From Dehalococcoidia bacterium (GTDB lineage: Bacteria; Chloroflexota; Dehalococcoidia; DSTF01; JACRBR01): DNA of 64,000 nt. Positions 53,871 through 63,871 of the stretch are shown piece by piece; within the stretch, counting starts at the first letter, position 1; the number at the start of each line of letters is the position of its first letter. Position numbers and translations under genes: made by a program. The DNA lies in contig JBBDXD010000006.1 in assembly GCA_040902535.1 (NCBI GenBank), positions 127,026 through 191,025 on the forward strand, given 5' to 3'. The notes under the pieces were generated by a model. That model did not search any database, had not been told where the DNA came from, and saw only the letters and a program-made list of their open reading frames with translations.

Positions 53871-54797
53871 GTGAAACTTCTGTATATGCGTGAACTCCAT
53901 TTCAGCCATCTGGCCGCGACGGTCCTTCTGATCGTGTCGTCGGCGGCCTGCGCTGAAGGTGCCCAAGCGCCGCCGACAGCTACGTCGAGCGCCGCGACCG
54001 TCACCGCCGCTGCGCCCGCAACGGCCACAGCCGCACCTCCGGATCCTTCGCCTGCGGCTGGGCAGCCGCACGGGGCGCTCCCCACGGGCTTTCCGCTTGA
54101 TCCCGACTTGCCCGCCGACCGGGTAACCGGCGCCGTGGGCTCACGCGTGATCGAAGTGGGTGCTGGCCCGCCGATACGCGACGTCAGCGTGCAGCAGGCT
54201 TCCGACGACCCGGACCTGGCCAATGCGTCGGGCTGGAACTGCCGCGTCCATGTCGAGTACGAGGCGACGCCGGCCGTCGACTGGTACGTACCGTCAGGCA
54301 CAGCGGTCTATGCGACGATGGACGGTGATGCCGTGCTCATCGCCAATACCGTCGCCAACGGCTTCGACTACCACGCTGTCGACCGCGAACCGTACATAGG
54401 CAACCCCGACCGCACGCGGGCGCCGTTGGATCCCTTTCCCGGGCCGGGCGGCGGCATGGGCATCTACGTCGCGGTGGCCGGCGAGGAGTTCCGCACTGAC
54501 TACGGTCACCTGCAGATCGATCCCACGCTCGCCGCGATCCCCGACGAGGCCTTCGTCGCGCCGTATGGGCGATCCTTCGACTACGCATCTGCGTTCTCGA
54601 CGCCCGCACCGCTCGCGTTCGGTGTGCAGGTGGCGCGGTGGCCCGTGCGGAAAGGAGACGTCATCGGCTACACAGGCGACTCCGGCTACTCCGAGGCTCC
54701 GCACCTGCACTATGTGATCACGCGCCGGCCCACTGGCGAGCGCCTGTGCCCGACAGGCGAAGCGGGGTTCGACGACGGTGGTTGGCTCATGCGCTGA
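53871..54797 (+). CDS. M23-type lipoprotein
   Basis: The 308-residue protein has a signal peptide ending in the lipobox-like SSAAC (Cys about residue 27), then an Ala/Pro/Thr linker of about 45 residues. The domain has VHVEYEATPAVDW, YGHLQ and APHLHYVI, the M23 order of ligands; the spacing differs a little from the upstream enzyme, and activity is uncertain. It starts at GTG 53871, or at ATG 53886. It is divergent from the other M23 gene and precedes the A2M gene by 49 bp. Confidence 0.8.
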   Translation: MKLLYMRELHFSHLAATVLLIVSSAACAEGAQAPPTATSSAATVTAAAPATATAAPPDPSPAAGQPHGALPTGFPLDPDLPADRVTGAVGSRVIEVGAGPPIRDVSVQQASDDPDLANASGWNCRVHVEYEATPAVDWYVPSGTAVYATMDGDAVLIANTVANGFDYHAVDREPYIGNPDRTRAPLDPFPGPGGGMGIYVAVAGEEFRTDYGHLQIDPTLAAIPDEAFVAPYGRSFDYASAFSTPAPLAFGVQVARWPVRKGDVIGYTGDSGYSEAPHLHYVITRRPTGERLCPTGEAGFDDGGWLMR

Positions 54798-54846
54798 CGT
54801 CGCCACAGCCTCGCCACCCGTCAAATTTCAGCCTGATCGTTAACTA

Positions 54847-57800
54847 ATGGATGCGTCTGTGCGTTCAACCAGCACGGCCGGCAGGGTGGCCGCATTGGGT
54901 TCGATGCGTATGAGCGCGCGTGTGCTTCCGTTTCTCTCGTCACGACGGCTGCAAGCCGCGATGCTGGTTGCGCTCTTGTTGGCGCTTGCGGGAGGACTCC
55001 TCACCTGCTCGACCGGCGACGACAGCGATCACGTTGCGGTCGTCGATGCACCGATCGAACACCAGCCGCTCACCGAGGGCTGGGAGGCCGTCGATGTGCC
55101 GCCGCTCGACGACACATACGCGCTCAGCGCGAAGAAGCAGGACGGCGACGTCATCGCGCGGGACACGTCGTTCGTACTTGCGTCGAAGCGTGACGATCTC
55201 GACCGCGATCGCGTGCACGAGTTGCTGCTCGTCGATCCGCCGGCCGAGTTTGAGGTCGACGGTGGCGCCGGCCACCTGACGCTTCGACCAACGCAGGCGC
55301 TGCGGGAGTCGACGCGCTATCGTTTCACCCTGATCAGCGCCGACGATGGGCGCCAGGTGCGCAACTGGGCGTTCCAGACCGAAGGCCCATTGCGCGTAGT
55401 CCAGACCTTGCCGGCCGATGAGGCATCGAACGTGCCGCTCGATACCGGTATCGAGATGACGTTCAGCCACGACGGCATCGCCCGATTCGAGGATCGCGTC
55501 ACGATTACGCCTGCCGTCCGGGGGCGGTTTGAGCTGCACAAGCGCGTCCTCGTCTTCGTGCCGCAGCGGCTCGTTCCGGAGACGCTGTACACGGTGACCG
55601 TGGCGCCCGGCGTCACAGTCGCTGACGGCGGTCTCGAGACACGCGAGCCGCACACATTTTCGTTTGAGACGGGCTCCGCAAGGCGGCAGGATCAACTCGG
55701 CATGTCGCCGGAGGGTGTGTTCTTCGCGCGGTTGGTCTTCGAAGCTTCGACGACCGAGCCGCCGTCCCTGCAGATCGAGACCTACTCCTACGACGAGCAG
55801 CTTTCGCTGCCGTTCGAGGTCTACCGCTACGCCGATGTCGACGCATTTGTCGAGGCCATCGATGAGGCGGTCGCCGTGCCGCGATGGACGTACTACAGCC
55901 GCCGCAACTTCCGTCTCGACACGTCCGGACTGGAACAGATCGCGACGTTGAACGGCAGTGTCCGGCGCGTGTCCGAGCAGTACTCGCAACAGTTGTTCAC
56001 GGTCTTCCCGTCGGCGCTCGACCCCGGCTTTTACCTGGTGCAGACGCAGCGTGACGGCATCGATGCGCAGGCGCTTTTGCAGGTTACCGACCTGGCCTCC
56101 TATGCGTCGCTCAGCGATCCGAAGACGCTCGTCTGGGTGAACGATCTTGCGACCGGAGCGCCCGCGGCGGATGCTGCCATCAAGGACGCCGACGGAACGA
56201 CATTCCGCACCGGCGACGACGGTGTCGCGTTCTTTGACACGCCTGACGCACTCATCCCCGCCGAAGGTGACGATGCGGGCGGGCGCACGCTGCGCGTCGA
56301 ACACGATGGACGCATCGCCGTCGTGCCGCTCGCGGCGAGCCAGGCGATCGGGTTCTATGGCTACACCTACGATAGGAGTGGGTACGACTCCTACTATGGC
56401 GGCAGATCGCCGGACTACTGGTCGTACATCTATCCGGATCGGTCGCTGTATCGCCCATCAGACGCGATCCATTTCTGGGGCGTGGCGAAGCTCCGCGACG
56501 ACTTTGAGCCCGGCCAGACGCTCACCGTGCGCCTCAGCGGCGGTAACTATTACGACTCGTCGTACCGCCCGTCGCTGCTCGCTGAGACGTCCGTCCAAGT
56601 CTCCGATCTCGGCACGGTCGAGGGCGCGCTCTCGTTCGAGGGCGCCGCGCCTGGCGGCTACCAACTCAGCATCGATGCCGGCGACGAGACGATCGCATCG
56701 ACGTATGTGCAGGTCGAGAATTTCATCAAGCCCGCCTACAAGATCGACGTCGTGCCGTCGCGCAACGCGCTGTTCGCCGGCGAGAACGTCAGCGTCGACG
56801 TGTCGACGGAGTTCTTCGACGGCAGTCCCGTGCCCTTCGTCGACCTGGCCTACAGCCCGCCAGACGGCGGTGAGCAGGGCACGATCACCACCGATGCCGA
56901 TGGCGCGGCTTCCATGTCGTACGTGGCGACCGCAGGTGATCCTTACGGCGGGCCGGCGTATCGCTACGCCAGCGCGTACCCCATCGGGCCGGAGCAGGGC
57001 GAAATCAGCGGCGAGACGACGTTCTACGTGCTCCCGGCTTCACTCGCAATCGACGCCACCGGCGATGTCGCCGACGGCCGCGCGACGATCACCGGCAACG
57101 TGCATCAGGTCGACCTTGCGGCGTTTGATGGCGGCGACGGCGGCAGTTGGTACGAAGACATGCGTGGCGCGCCGCCGCCCGGCCGCGCCATCAGCGCTGC
57201 CGTGACGGAGATCACGTACAACGAAGTCGAGGTCGGCGAGTACTATGACTTCATCGCCAAGCTCACGCGCAAACGCTACCGCTACGACACCGTCGAACGA
57301 GCGCTCGGCACCTTCGCCGCGACATCTGCCGCGGATGGCACCTACCGCGTCGGTTTCGCAGTCGAACGCGGCAAGTCATACCGCGTGCGCATCGGCACTA
57401 CCGACGACGCAGGCCGCCTCACAGGCGTCGAGACGTACGTCAGCGGCGACCAGATTCCCTACCCAACGTACGCGTCCGACGGAGCGCTCAGCCTCAAGGA
57501 GACCGTCGCGTCTGGCCAAAGTCCCTACTACGCCACGACCAGCTACGCCGAAAACGACGCCGTTGACCTCACCGTCCGGCGTCTTGGCAAGCCGGCCGAG
57601 TCTGGCGCCAATCGGCGGTATCTGTTCCTGCGCGCCCGCGATGGCATTCTCGGTTATCACCAGGCCTTCGAGCCGAGACTGCAGTGGAACTTCGCAGCGA
57701 GCGACATTCCGAACGTAAACATTTCCGCTGTGCAGTTCAACGGTCGCGGATACGAATCCGCGCCCGGAGACTACGTCGCTAGCTTCGACTTCAGCGACCG

Positions 57801-59967
57801 GGAGATCGAGTTGAGCGTGACGTCCGACGCCGAACGCTACGAGCCCGGCGACGACGTGACGTTGTCGATCGAAACGCGCGACGGCCAGGGCAACCCCGTC
57901 GCCGCCGAGGCGCTTCTGAGTCTCGTCGATGAGGCGATCTTTCGCGCGCAGGGCTGGAACTACGAAGGCGAGATGCTCCAGCAGTTGTACCAGCCGTTAT
58001 CATCCGGCCTGCTGGCCGTCTATCTGCCGTCGTATACCGCCATCGAAGAGTTGCAAAGCCAGCACGGGTACGCGCCGGGCGGCGCCGCGACGAACCCGCC
58101 CGATACCGGCGGTCCGATCACGCCGCGTTCGGACTTTCGCGACCTGGCGCTCTTCCGCACCGTCCGTACGGACGCCGGCGGCAACGCGAGCGTGACGTTC
58201 ACATTGCCCGACAACATCACATCGTGGCGCGTCACGTCGCGCGCGGTCACGGGCGATCTGCGCGCGGGCGCCGCGCTCACCGCGCTGCCTTCGGGGTTGC
58301 CTTTCTTCGTCGAGGCGACGGCGAGCGACGAGTATCTCTCCGCCGACCGTCCGGTGATCGCGCTGCGTGCCTTCGGCAGCGCGCTGCAAAGCGGCGACGC
58401 CGTCGAATACGAGGTGAGCGCACCGTCGCTCGGCGCCAATGACATGTTGGTGAGCGGGGAGGCGTTCCGCGGCGTGGAGCTGGCGCTGCCGCCGTTGCAG
58501 GAGGGTGAGCACGCGCTCACGATTCGCGCCCGCTCCGGCGACATGCAGGACGCGATCGTGCGGACGATCAGCGTCGTCACGTCGCGGCTGCGACGCGGCG
58601 AGGCGCGCTTTTACGAATTGACGCCCGGCTTCGCGCTCAAGGGCGCGTCGACGGGAAGCACGCAGGTCGTCTTCACGGACAACAATCGCGGTCGCTACTA
58701 TGACGACCTGCTGCGGCTCGCCTGGGGCTACGGCGACCGCGTCGATCAGCAGTTGGCACGCACGCTCGCGCATGATCTGCTGCGCGACCACTTCGACGTC
58801 GATGACGGCCCCGCGTCCGCGTTCGACGGTGCGATCTACCAGACCGCAGAAGGCGGCATCGCACTCTTCCCGTACGCCGACGACGATCTGCTCCTCAGCG
58901 CGCGCATGGCGTCGACCGGGCCGGGCAAGTTCGGGCGCAACGGCCTCGCGCAGTATTTCTTGAGCGTGCTCGACGATCCCGACGAGACGCGCGAGCGGTC
59001 GATCGTCGCGCTGTTCGGACTCGCCGCCGCCGGTGAGCCAGTGCTCCCCTCGATAGCCGCCATCGCCGCGGAGGACGACCTCGCGCCGCGCGAACGGCTG
59101 TACCTGGGCCTCGCAGCCCTCGCGGCCGGCGACGAGGTCGCGGCGCGACAGCAGTACCGCGAAGTGCTCCTGCGCTATGCGGAGCGGCGCGCGCCGTTCG
59201 TCCGGGTGCGTGCAGGTGTTGACCAGGACGACATTCTTGAGTTGACTGCGCTCGCCGCCGACCTCGGCGCAGGCCTCGGAGATCCTTCCGCGGACGAGAT
59301 GTTCGCCTACACGCAGGCGAACGCGACGGAGGATCTGCTGATCGAACTGGAGCAGATCAGCTACCTCGCGCGTGCCCTTCCGCGGCTCTCGTCTGCGCCG
59401 GTGCGATTCAGCTATACGCTCGACGGCAGCGGCGAGGAGCAGACGCTCGAAGCAGGCCGCCCATTCGCCCTGACGGTGTCGACGCAACAACTCGCGCAAC
59501 TTTCGCCTCAAGCCCTCGAAGGCGCCGTCGGCGTCGCAACGTACTTTGAAGCGCCCTTCGATCCTGCGTCAGTGGCGATTGATGCAGACATCAATGTGCG
59601 CCGCACGATCGATGTCGATGGCGGAGGCATCAGCGCCGGCGATATCGTCGAAGTGCGCCTCGACTATGCGCTGGCGCCGCAGTCGCTCGATGGCTGCTAC
59701 CAGATTACGGACCTCGCGCCGTCAGGACTGCGGCCGATCACGCGGGCGAACCGCCCCTACGAAGGCTCGAACGTCGTCACGCCGTACCGCATCGACGGGC
59801 AGCGCGTGAGCTTTTGCGTGTACCGCGAGAGCGACTACGTAGCCGCGGTGTACCTGGCGCGCGTTGTCACGACCGGCGACTATCTCGCGGAGCCAGCGAT
59901 CATCCAGTCGCAGCTTTCCGCCGAGAGCTTCAATTTCGCGCCCGCTTCGAGCGTCGCGATCCGATAG
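54847..59967 (+). CDS. Alpha-2-macroglobulin family protein, thioester lacking
   Basis: The 1706-residue protein is a bacterial A2M-like protease trap. A hydrophobic segment ends in LALAGGLLTC, a possible lipobox. Then come an Ig-like domain (ETLYTVTVAPG), several MG-type beta domains with a tyrosine-rich SYDEQLSL... and a YPDRSLYRPSDAIHFWG segment, the A2M domain (VTFTLPDNITSWRVTSRAVTG) and the helical toroid domain (EGGIALFPYADDDLLLSARMA). At the thioester position the sequence is WGYGDRVDQQ rather than the YGCxEQ of active family members, so no thioester can form. The gene follows the M23 lipoprotein. Confidence 0.9.
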   Translation: MDASVRSTSTAGRVAALGSMRMSARVLPFLSSRRLQAAMLVALLLALAGGLLTCSTGDDSDHVAVVDAPIEHQPLTEGWEAVDVPPLDDTYALSAKKQDGDVIARDTSFVLASKRDDLDRDRVHELLLVDPPAEFEVDGGAGHLTLRPTQALRESTRYRFTLISADDGRQVRNWAFQTEGPLRVVQTLPADEASNVPLDTGIEMTFSHDGIARFEDRVTITPAVRGRFELHKRVLVFVPQRLVPETLYTVTVAPGVTVADGGLETREPHTFSFETGSARRQDQLGMSPEGVFFARLVFEASTTEPPSLQIETYSYDEQLSLPFEVYRYADVDAFVEAIDEAVAVPRWTYYSRRNFRLDTSGLEQIATLNGSVRRVSEQYSQQLFTVFPSALDPGFYLVQTQRDGIDAQALLQVTDLASYASLSDPKTLVWVNDLATGAPAADAAIKDADGTTFRTGDDGVAFFDTPDALIPAEGDDAGGRTLRVEHDGRIAVVPLAASQAIGFYGYTYDRSGYDSYYGGRSPDYWSYIYPDRSLYRPSDAIHFWGVAKLRDDFEPGQTLTVRLSGGNYYDSSYRPSLLAETSVQVSDLGTVEGALSFEGAAPGGYQLSIDAGDETIASTYVQVENFIKPAYKIDVVPSRNALFAGENVSVDVSTEFFDGSPVPFVDLAYSPPDGGEQGTITTDADGAASMSYVATAGDPYGGPAYRYASAYPIGPEQGEISGETTFYVLPASLAIDATGDVADGRATITGNVHQVDLAAFDGGDGGSWYEDMRGAPPPGRAISAAVTEITYNEVEVGEYYDFIAKLTRKRYRYDTVERALGTFAATSAADGTYRVGFAVERGKSYRVRIGTTDDAGRLTGVETYVSGDQIPYPTYASDGALSLKETVASGQSPYYATTSYAENDAVDLTVRRLGKPAESGANRRYLFLRARDGILGYHQAFEPRLQWNFAASDIPNVNISAVQFNGRGYESAPGDYVASFDFSDREIELSVTSDAERYEPGDDVTLSIETRDGQGNPVAAEALLSLVDEAIFRAQGWNYEGEMLQQLYQPLSSGLLAVYLPSYTAIEELQSQHGYAPGGAATNPPDTGGPITPRSDFRDLALFRTVRTDAGGNASVTFTLPDNITSWRVTSRAVTGDLRAGAALTALPSGLPFFVEATASDEYLSADRPVIALRAFGSALQSGDAVEYEVSAPSLGANDMLVSGEAFRGVELALPPLQEGEHALTIRARSGDMQDAIVRTISVVTSRLRRGEARFYELTPGFALKGASTGSTQVVFTDNNRGRYYDDLLRLAWGYGDRVDQQLARTLAHDLLRDHFDVDDGPASAFDGAIYQTAEGGIALFPYADDDLLLSARMASTGPGKFGRNGLAQYFLSVLDDPDETRERSIVALFGLAAAGEPVLPSIAAIAAEDDLAPRERLYLGLAALAAGDEVAARQQYREVLLRYAERRAPFVRVRAGVDQDDILELTALAADLGAGLGDPSADEMFAYTQANATEDLLIELEQISYLARALPRLSSAPVRFSYTLDGSGEEQTLEAGRPFALTVSTQQLAQLSPQALEGAVGVATYFEAPFDPASVAIDADINVRRTIDVDGGGISAGDIVEVRLDYALAPQSLDGCYQITDLAPSGLRPITRANRPYEGSNVVTPYRIDGQRVSFCVYRESDYVAAVYLARVVTTGDYLAEPAIIQSQLSAESFNFAPASSVAIR

Positions 59968-60061
59968 TTCGTTGCGCCAGTGCGATCGAATCGCTGAACG
60001 TTGTGATCTCGCTTCGCCTCAGAGCCGACATCTCCGCTGTCTGACGCCCGCGTGCCGCGCA

Positions 60062-60507
60062 CTACGTCGGCGCCAGCACGTCGCCCATGTGCTCCTGGTA
60101 GTGCGCGCAGGTGCACGTTTCCGTCCACCGAACGACGGCGTCATCCCACTGGCCGGGCGCAGACCGTCGAGAAACGCGCGAAATTGCGTGTGCGTCGTGC
60201 GCATCCGCGAACGCGCCTCGCTCGGAGACAGCGCTGCGTCCTGGCTAGCCCACTCCCGGTTCCAGGCGCCGTACCCATCGTACGACCGCACCGAACCGTC
60301 CTTCACGTGCGCGTCGATGGCCTCGCGGTGCCACTCCTCCCATCGTCCGATGTGCGCCAGGACGACGCTCAAGAGCCAACCATCATCGTTCGCGCCGACG
60401 CGCGACAGCTCGCGTTCATTCATCGGCTCGACCCGCGACCGGAGGTCCGACCAGCCGTGGTCTATGCGTGCAAGCAGCGTTGAAATCGCCTCGAGATCAT
60501 CGGGCAC
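60062..60507 (-). pseudogene. DinB-like gene interrupted by a frameshift
   Basis: From ATG 60507 the frame encodes a DinB-like helical protein with VVLAHIGRWEEWHREAID and DGYGAWNREWASQD. After FLDGLRP near 60155 the frame becomes nonsense, while the next frame reads WDDAVVRWTETCTCAHYQEH up to a stop at 60062, with the third His motif. One missing G/C at 60151-60157 explains this. The gene is either a fresh pseudogene or has a sequencing error. In the intact form it would have about 148 residues. Confidence 0.7.
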
Positions 60508-60873
60508 AGTGAATCTCGCTGTCGCTCAGCATGATGGCTGTCTACTCTAACCGGCACACTCTCCATCGGCGAGGATTCGTATTGCCATCTAATGTGCTGA
60601 GACGCGAACCGCCGGGAGAAGCGATCGCGCGTGGCGCGCTCCGCGCGTTTGAGGCATCAGCGTGGACCGTGTGGGCCTGGTACCCCCGGCAGGGGCCGAA
60701 CCGTGACAACCCACACACTTGGCGCAGGATGGTTTGCGACGGAGGAGCTGCATAGAGTAGCTTCGTAAGAGCGAACTCGCGCACAACTGAATACTTCGCT
60801 TAGAGCGGCGCAGAGGCTCTCGCAACGTCTGGGAAGGACGTTCGAGGGCCTCTTTCGTTTTTCGGAGAAATCG
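60508..60873. other. 366-bp region without a recognised gene
   Basis: No convincing gene is seen on either strand. The region holds the upstream sequences of the frameshifted DinB-like gene, a stretch of normal GC without coding pattern, and the hairpin at 60812-60862 just before the primase/helicase-like gene. It is a reasonable place for the edge of an inserted element, but no att-like repeat was found. Confidence 0.5.
60812..60862 (+). terminator. Terminator-like hairpin before the primase gene
   Basis: AGAGGCTCTCGCAACGTC (60812-60829) pairs imperfectly with GACGTTCGAGGGCCTCT (60837-60853), followed by TTCGTTTTTC. It is either a terminator of an incoming transcript or a leader attenuator. 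Confidence 0.6.
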
Positions 60874-62796
60874 TTGGAAGCGCTACGGCGGCACACAAGT
60901 CGAGAGCACTGCTCCATCTGCGGAGGTCACGCTGGCCTGCGCCAAGGGCAGGGCGTGCGCTGTGCCGGATTCTCGCTTGATCGCGTCTCCTACTGCACGC
61001 GGCCGGAGCACGCGGGGACACTGCCCCTCGATATCAGCATCAGCCCGCCTGCCTACAAGCACCAGCTGTTTGGAGCGTGTCCGTGCGGGTCGCAACACGG
61101 ATGGGGCGCGGTGGCGAGTGCCCCCATCCACAGGCGACAACCACGCCCGTCAGTACCGATTGCGACGCGCGACGAGGTCTACGCCGCAGTGCTTGCAAGT
61201 CTCGGTCTGCGAGCCGAGGCCGAAGCGGATCTGACCGCGCGAGGTCTCTCTCGCGAAGCGGCCGTTCGCGCGGGCTTCCGCTCCATTCCAAGGAAGGGGC
61301 GCGAGCTACGCGCCTTCCTCGCCAAGCTGACGGAGCGGTTCGGCGCCGACACTGTGCGGCAGTGCCCCGGCTTCACGGACAAGAACGGCCGCTTCACATT
61401 CTGGTGCGCGAATGGACCGCGTGACGGCTACATCGTGCCGTATTGGGATGCGGAGCATCGCTACACCGGCCTGCAGCTCAAGCTGTTGGGCGGGAAGTAC
61501 GAGACGGCGCGCGGAAGCGTCCTCACAGCCGTGTACCACCTCTCTGGCGAGGTCCGCGAAGGTGCGGACCTATTCCTCACCGAGGGGGCAACAAAGGCGA
61601 TCGTCACGCATCACCTCGCCGATGTTCCGGTGTTCGCGGTAGCGGGCCAGTCGCTGACCGCCGAACACATCGATGCGATTGCATCGCTGATGCCTGCTCA
61701 AGTCATTGTCGCGCTCGACGAGGAGGACAACGTTCAAACGGATCGCGCTCGGGAGCGGTGGCTCCGGGCGCTCTTCGACGCCGGACTCGTCTCCTATCGC
61801 GCGACGTGGGAGGCGAGCGACGCGAAGGGGATCGACGACCTGGTGCTTACGGGCGCTCGTCCGCGCATCCGACGGGTGACGTTCGTGCCGTCCGAGTTGG
61901 GGAAGCGCCGCACGCCTCGTGCGACGCTTGTCCCAGGAGAGACGGAGCAGGGGGCTGACCTCGTGTCGGTTCGTGCGCGAATGAGCGACGCGATCCACGA
62001 CTTCATCTCCAACGCAGAACGGCACGCCGGGCAAGCCGTCCTTGTATGCACGCCACCCGGTACGGGCAAGACGACGGCAACAAAGGATGCACTGGCAGGC
62101 TCGCGGGTGCACGGGCGGATCGTCGTTGGCACAACCCGCCTTGCGCGGGAGCTTTCGGATGCGTTCGGGTACGGCTTGATCGAGGGCCGCCAGCCGGCCA
62201 ACTGCGATCGCTTCGACGTCGTGGAAGCATTGGCAGCCGATGGCCACGACGTGGAGGCCCTGGCATGCGGCACCGAGAAGAAGCCGCGTTGTCCGGTGCG
62301 CAGCCGTTGCGCCTACTACCAGCAGTTTGCACACATTGGCACGCGCGTTGCCGCCGCGGAACAGCTCTTTAATTCGCGGTTCCTTCGGGGCGGCGGGGTG
62401 GTAGTAGCTGATGACGCGGATCTTGGAAGATCGCTCTTCCAACGCACGCGCCTGACCGTCGAGATGCTCCAGCGGTGCCATCGGCTCCTCCTTAAGCGCC
62501 GGCGTGGTGCCGCGCGTGACGTCCTGGCCGTTGTCCTGCATGCGCTGGTGGATGCGCCGCCGCAGACCTTGATCGGTCCGGATGTGTGGGACCACTTCGC
62601 GCGCACCGCGCGCCGGTACGGGCAGGAAATCGGGGCGCTGGTCGATCGCCTTCCGGCGCAGCCAACGATGCCGTCCCCGGAGGGGAAGGCCGGGGGAATC
62701 CTGACGCGGCAGGACATCGAAGGGTCCCCGCCAGCCAGCGTGTTGCCACTGCTGCTCGCCTTGCGCGAGGACGCTCGAAGCGTTTCTGAGCGGTGA
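60874..62796 (+). CDS. Primase/helicase-like replication protein, N-terminal part
   Basis: The 640-residue frame begins at TTG 60874. It has an N-terminal zinc-finger-like region (SREHCSICGGHAG, RCAGF, YCTRPEHAG, CPCGSQHG), then a TOPRIM/DUF3854-like domain (DLFLTEGATKAIVTHHLADV... ALDEEDN...), then a helicase P-loop (CTPPGTGKTTATKDAL, about residues 390-405) and a VVVADDADLG Walker B-like segment. Such proteins are typical of plasmids, phages and integrative elements. The frame stops at 62794-62796, before the helicase second half, which continues in the next frame. Confidence 0.7.
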   Translation: MEALRRHTSREHCSICGGHAGLRQGQGVRCAGFSLDRVSYCTRPEHAGTLPLDISISPPAYKHQLFGACPCGSQHGWGAVASAPIHRRQPRPSVPIATRDEVYAAVLASLGLRAEAEADLTARGLSREAAVRAGFRSIPRKGRELRAFLAKLTERFGADTVRQCPGFTDKNGRFTFWCANGPRDGYIVPYWDAEHRYTGLQLKLLGGKYETARGSVLTAVYHLSGEVREGADLFLTEGATKAIVTHHLADVPVFAVAGQSLTAEHIDAIASLMPAQVIVALDEEDNVQTDRARERWLRALFDAGLVSYRATWEASDAKGIDDLVLTGARPRIRRVTFVPSELGKRRTPRATLVPGETEQGADLVSVRARMSDAIHDFISNAERHAGQAVLVCTPPGTGKTTATKDALAGSRVHGRIVVGTTRLARELSDAFGYGLIEGRQPANCDRFDVVEALAADGHDVEALACGTEKKPRCPVRSRCAYYQQFAHIGTRVAAAEQLFNSRFLRGGGVVVADDADLGRSLFQRTRLTVEMLQRCHRLLLKRRRGAARDVLAVVLHALVDAPPQTLIGPDVWDHFARTARRYGQEIGALVDRLPAQPTMPSPEGKAGGILTRQDIEGSPPASVLPLLLALREDARSVSER

Positions 62797-62818
62797 TGAC
62801 TTCAACAGCCGCATACGC

Positions 62819-63871
62819 ATGGACACGACCGGTGTCGATGTCTGGTACCTGCGTGCGCCGGCGAAGGATCGCGATGGCGTGTCGATCATCGAAGACAAAC
62901 CGCTGCTGGTCCTCGAGGCGACGCCGGTGCCGTCGTTCGTGTGCGCGCTAACCCGGTTGCACCGTCGCATGCCGGACGTCGAGGGAGCGATCCCGCTGCC
63001 AGCGAACGTCACCGTCGTGCAGTACGCAGGCGCCAGCAACGGCCTGACGATCCTGCGCGACGCCGAGCGCTTGAAGGGAGTCCTCGTCGAGGTGACCGCT
63101 GAGCGAGAGATGTCCAAAACGACGAAGGAAGCCGCCGTCTGCTTCAAGGCGAACCGTCAGGAGGTGCTCGGCCTCGGCTTCGCCGACGATAGGGTCCTGA
63201 CGTTCGAGAGCGCGCGCGGCTCGAACGTGCTCGCGGACGTCGAACGGCTGCACGTGATCGGGCGGCCGATGCCTCCGGCGCACGACCTCGTGTTTCTGGC
63301 GCAGGTCTTGCACCACGGCGAGCCGCCCGTTTCCGGGCAGTTGACGCTGACGCCCAGGCTCTATGGCGGCCAACGATACGAAGTGGACGTGGTGGACTTT
63401 GAGGACGAGCGCGTATCCGCGCTGCTCAAGGCGGCCCGCGACGATGAGATCGTGCAGGTGATGCATCGGGCGCGTCTGCTCACGCTCGAACCGCAGTCGG
63501 GCATGTTCGTCCCCTCTCGGACGCACGTCCGGCTCGTGCTTCATACCGGTCACGTCGTGCCAGGACTGCGAGTGGACGAACTGCACGTCACGTCAAACCG
63601 CAGCGACCTCAACACCGAACGCGGCGCCGACGCAGAGCGGCGCATCCTCGACGCCGTGGAACGTCTTCAAGGGAACGGCCAACGGGCCACGGTCATTGCG
63701 ATCGCGAAGGAGAGCCACTCCCACAAGCGGACGGTGGCGAGGGTTCTGGGGACATCGGTGCATACCGTTAGAGATCTATCTAATAAGGGTATGCACCACG
63801 TTCCCCAGACCGAGTTCGTTTCCTATTCGACATCCGCGTCGGAAGCAGCGGCCGCCGGAGGCATTGGATGA
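62819..63871 (+). CDS. Primase/helicase-like replication protein, C-terminal part in another frame
   Basis: The frame is open upstream of the ATG at 62819: before it one reads LEAFLSGDDFNSRIRMD, good coding sequence that continues from the first part if one base is skipped near 62770. The 350-residue part has the helicase C-terminal features: ESARGSNVLADVERLHVIGRPMPP in two pieces, and a C-terminal HTH (ATVIAIAKESHSHKRTVARVLG, in parts). Either the gene is broken by a frameshift, or a restart at ATG 62819 makes a second protein. Its TGA overlaps an ATG at 63868. Confidence 0.6.
   Translation: MDTTGVDVWYLRAPAKDRDGVSIIEDKPLLVLEATPVPSFVCALTRLHRRMPDVEGAIPLPANVTVVQYAGASNGLTILRDAERLKGVLVEVTAEREMSKTTKEAAVCFKANRQEVLGLGFADDRVLTFESARGSNVLADVERLHVIGRPMPPAHDLVFLAQVLHHGEPPVSGQLTLTPRLYGGQRYEVDVVDFEDERVSALLKAARDDEIVQVMHRARLLTLEPQSGMFVPSRTHVRLVLHTGHVVPGLRVDELHVTSNRSDLNTERGADAERRILDAVERLQGNGQRATVIAIAKESHSHKRTVARVLGTSVHTVRDLSNKGMHHVPQTEFVSYSTSASEAAAAGGIG

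Noticed and set aside
58000..59511. 503-codon - strand frame opposite the A2M gene
   Set aside because: Shadow of the A2M gene, with no recognisable domain and no ribosome site.
60531..60755. 74-codon + strand frame after the DinB-like gene
   Set aside because: Composition looks random, no ribosome site and no family similarity.
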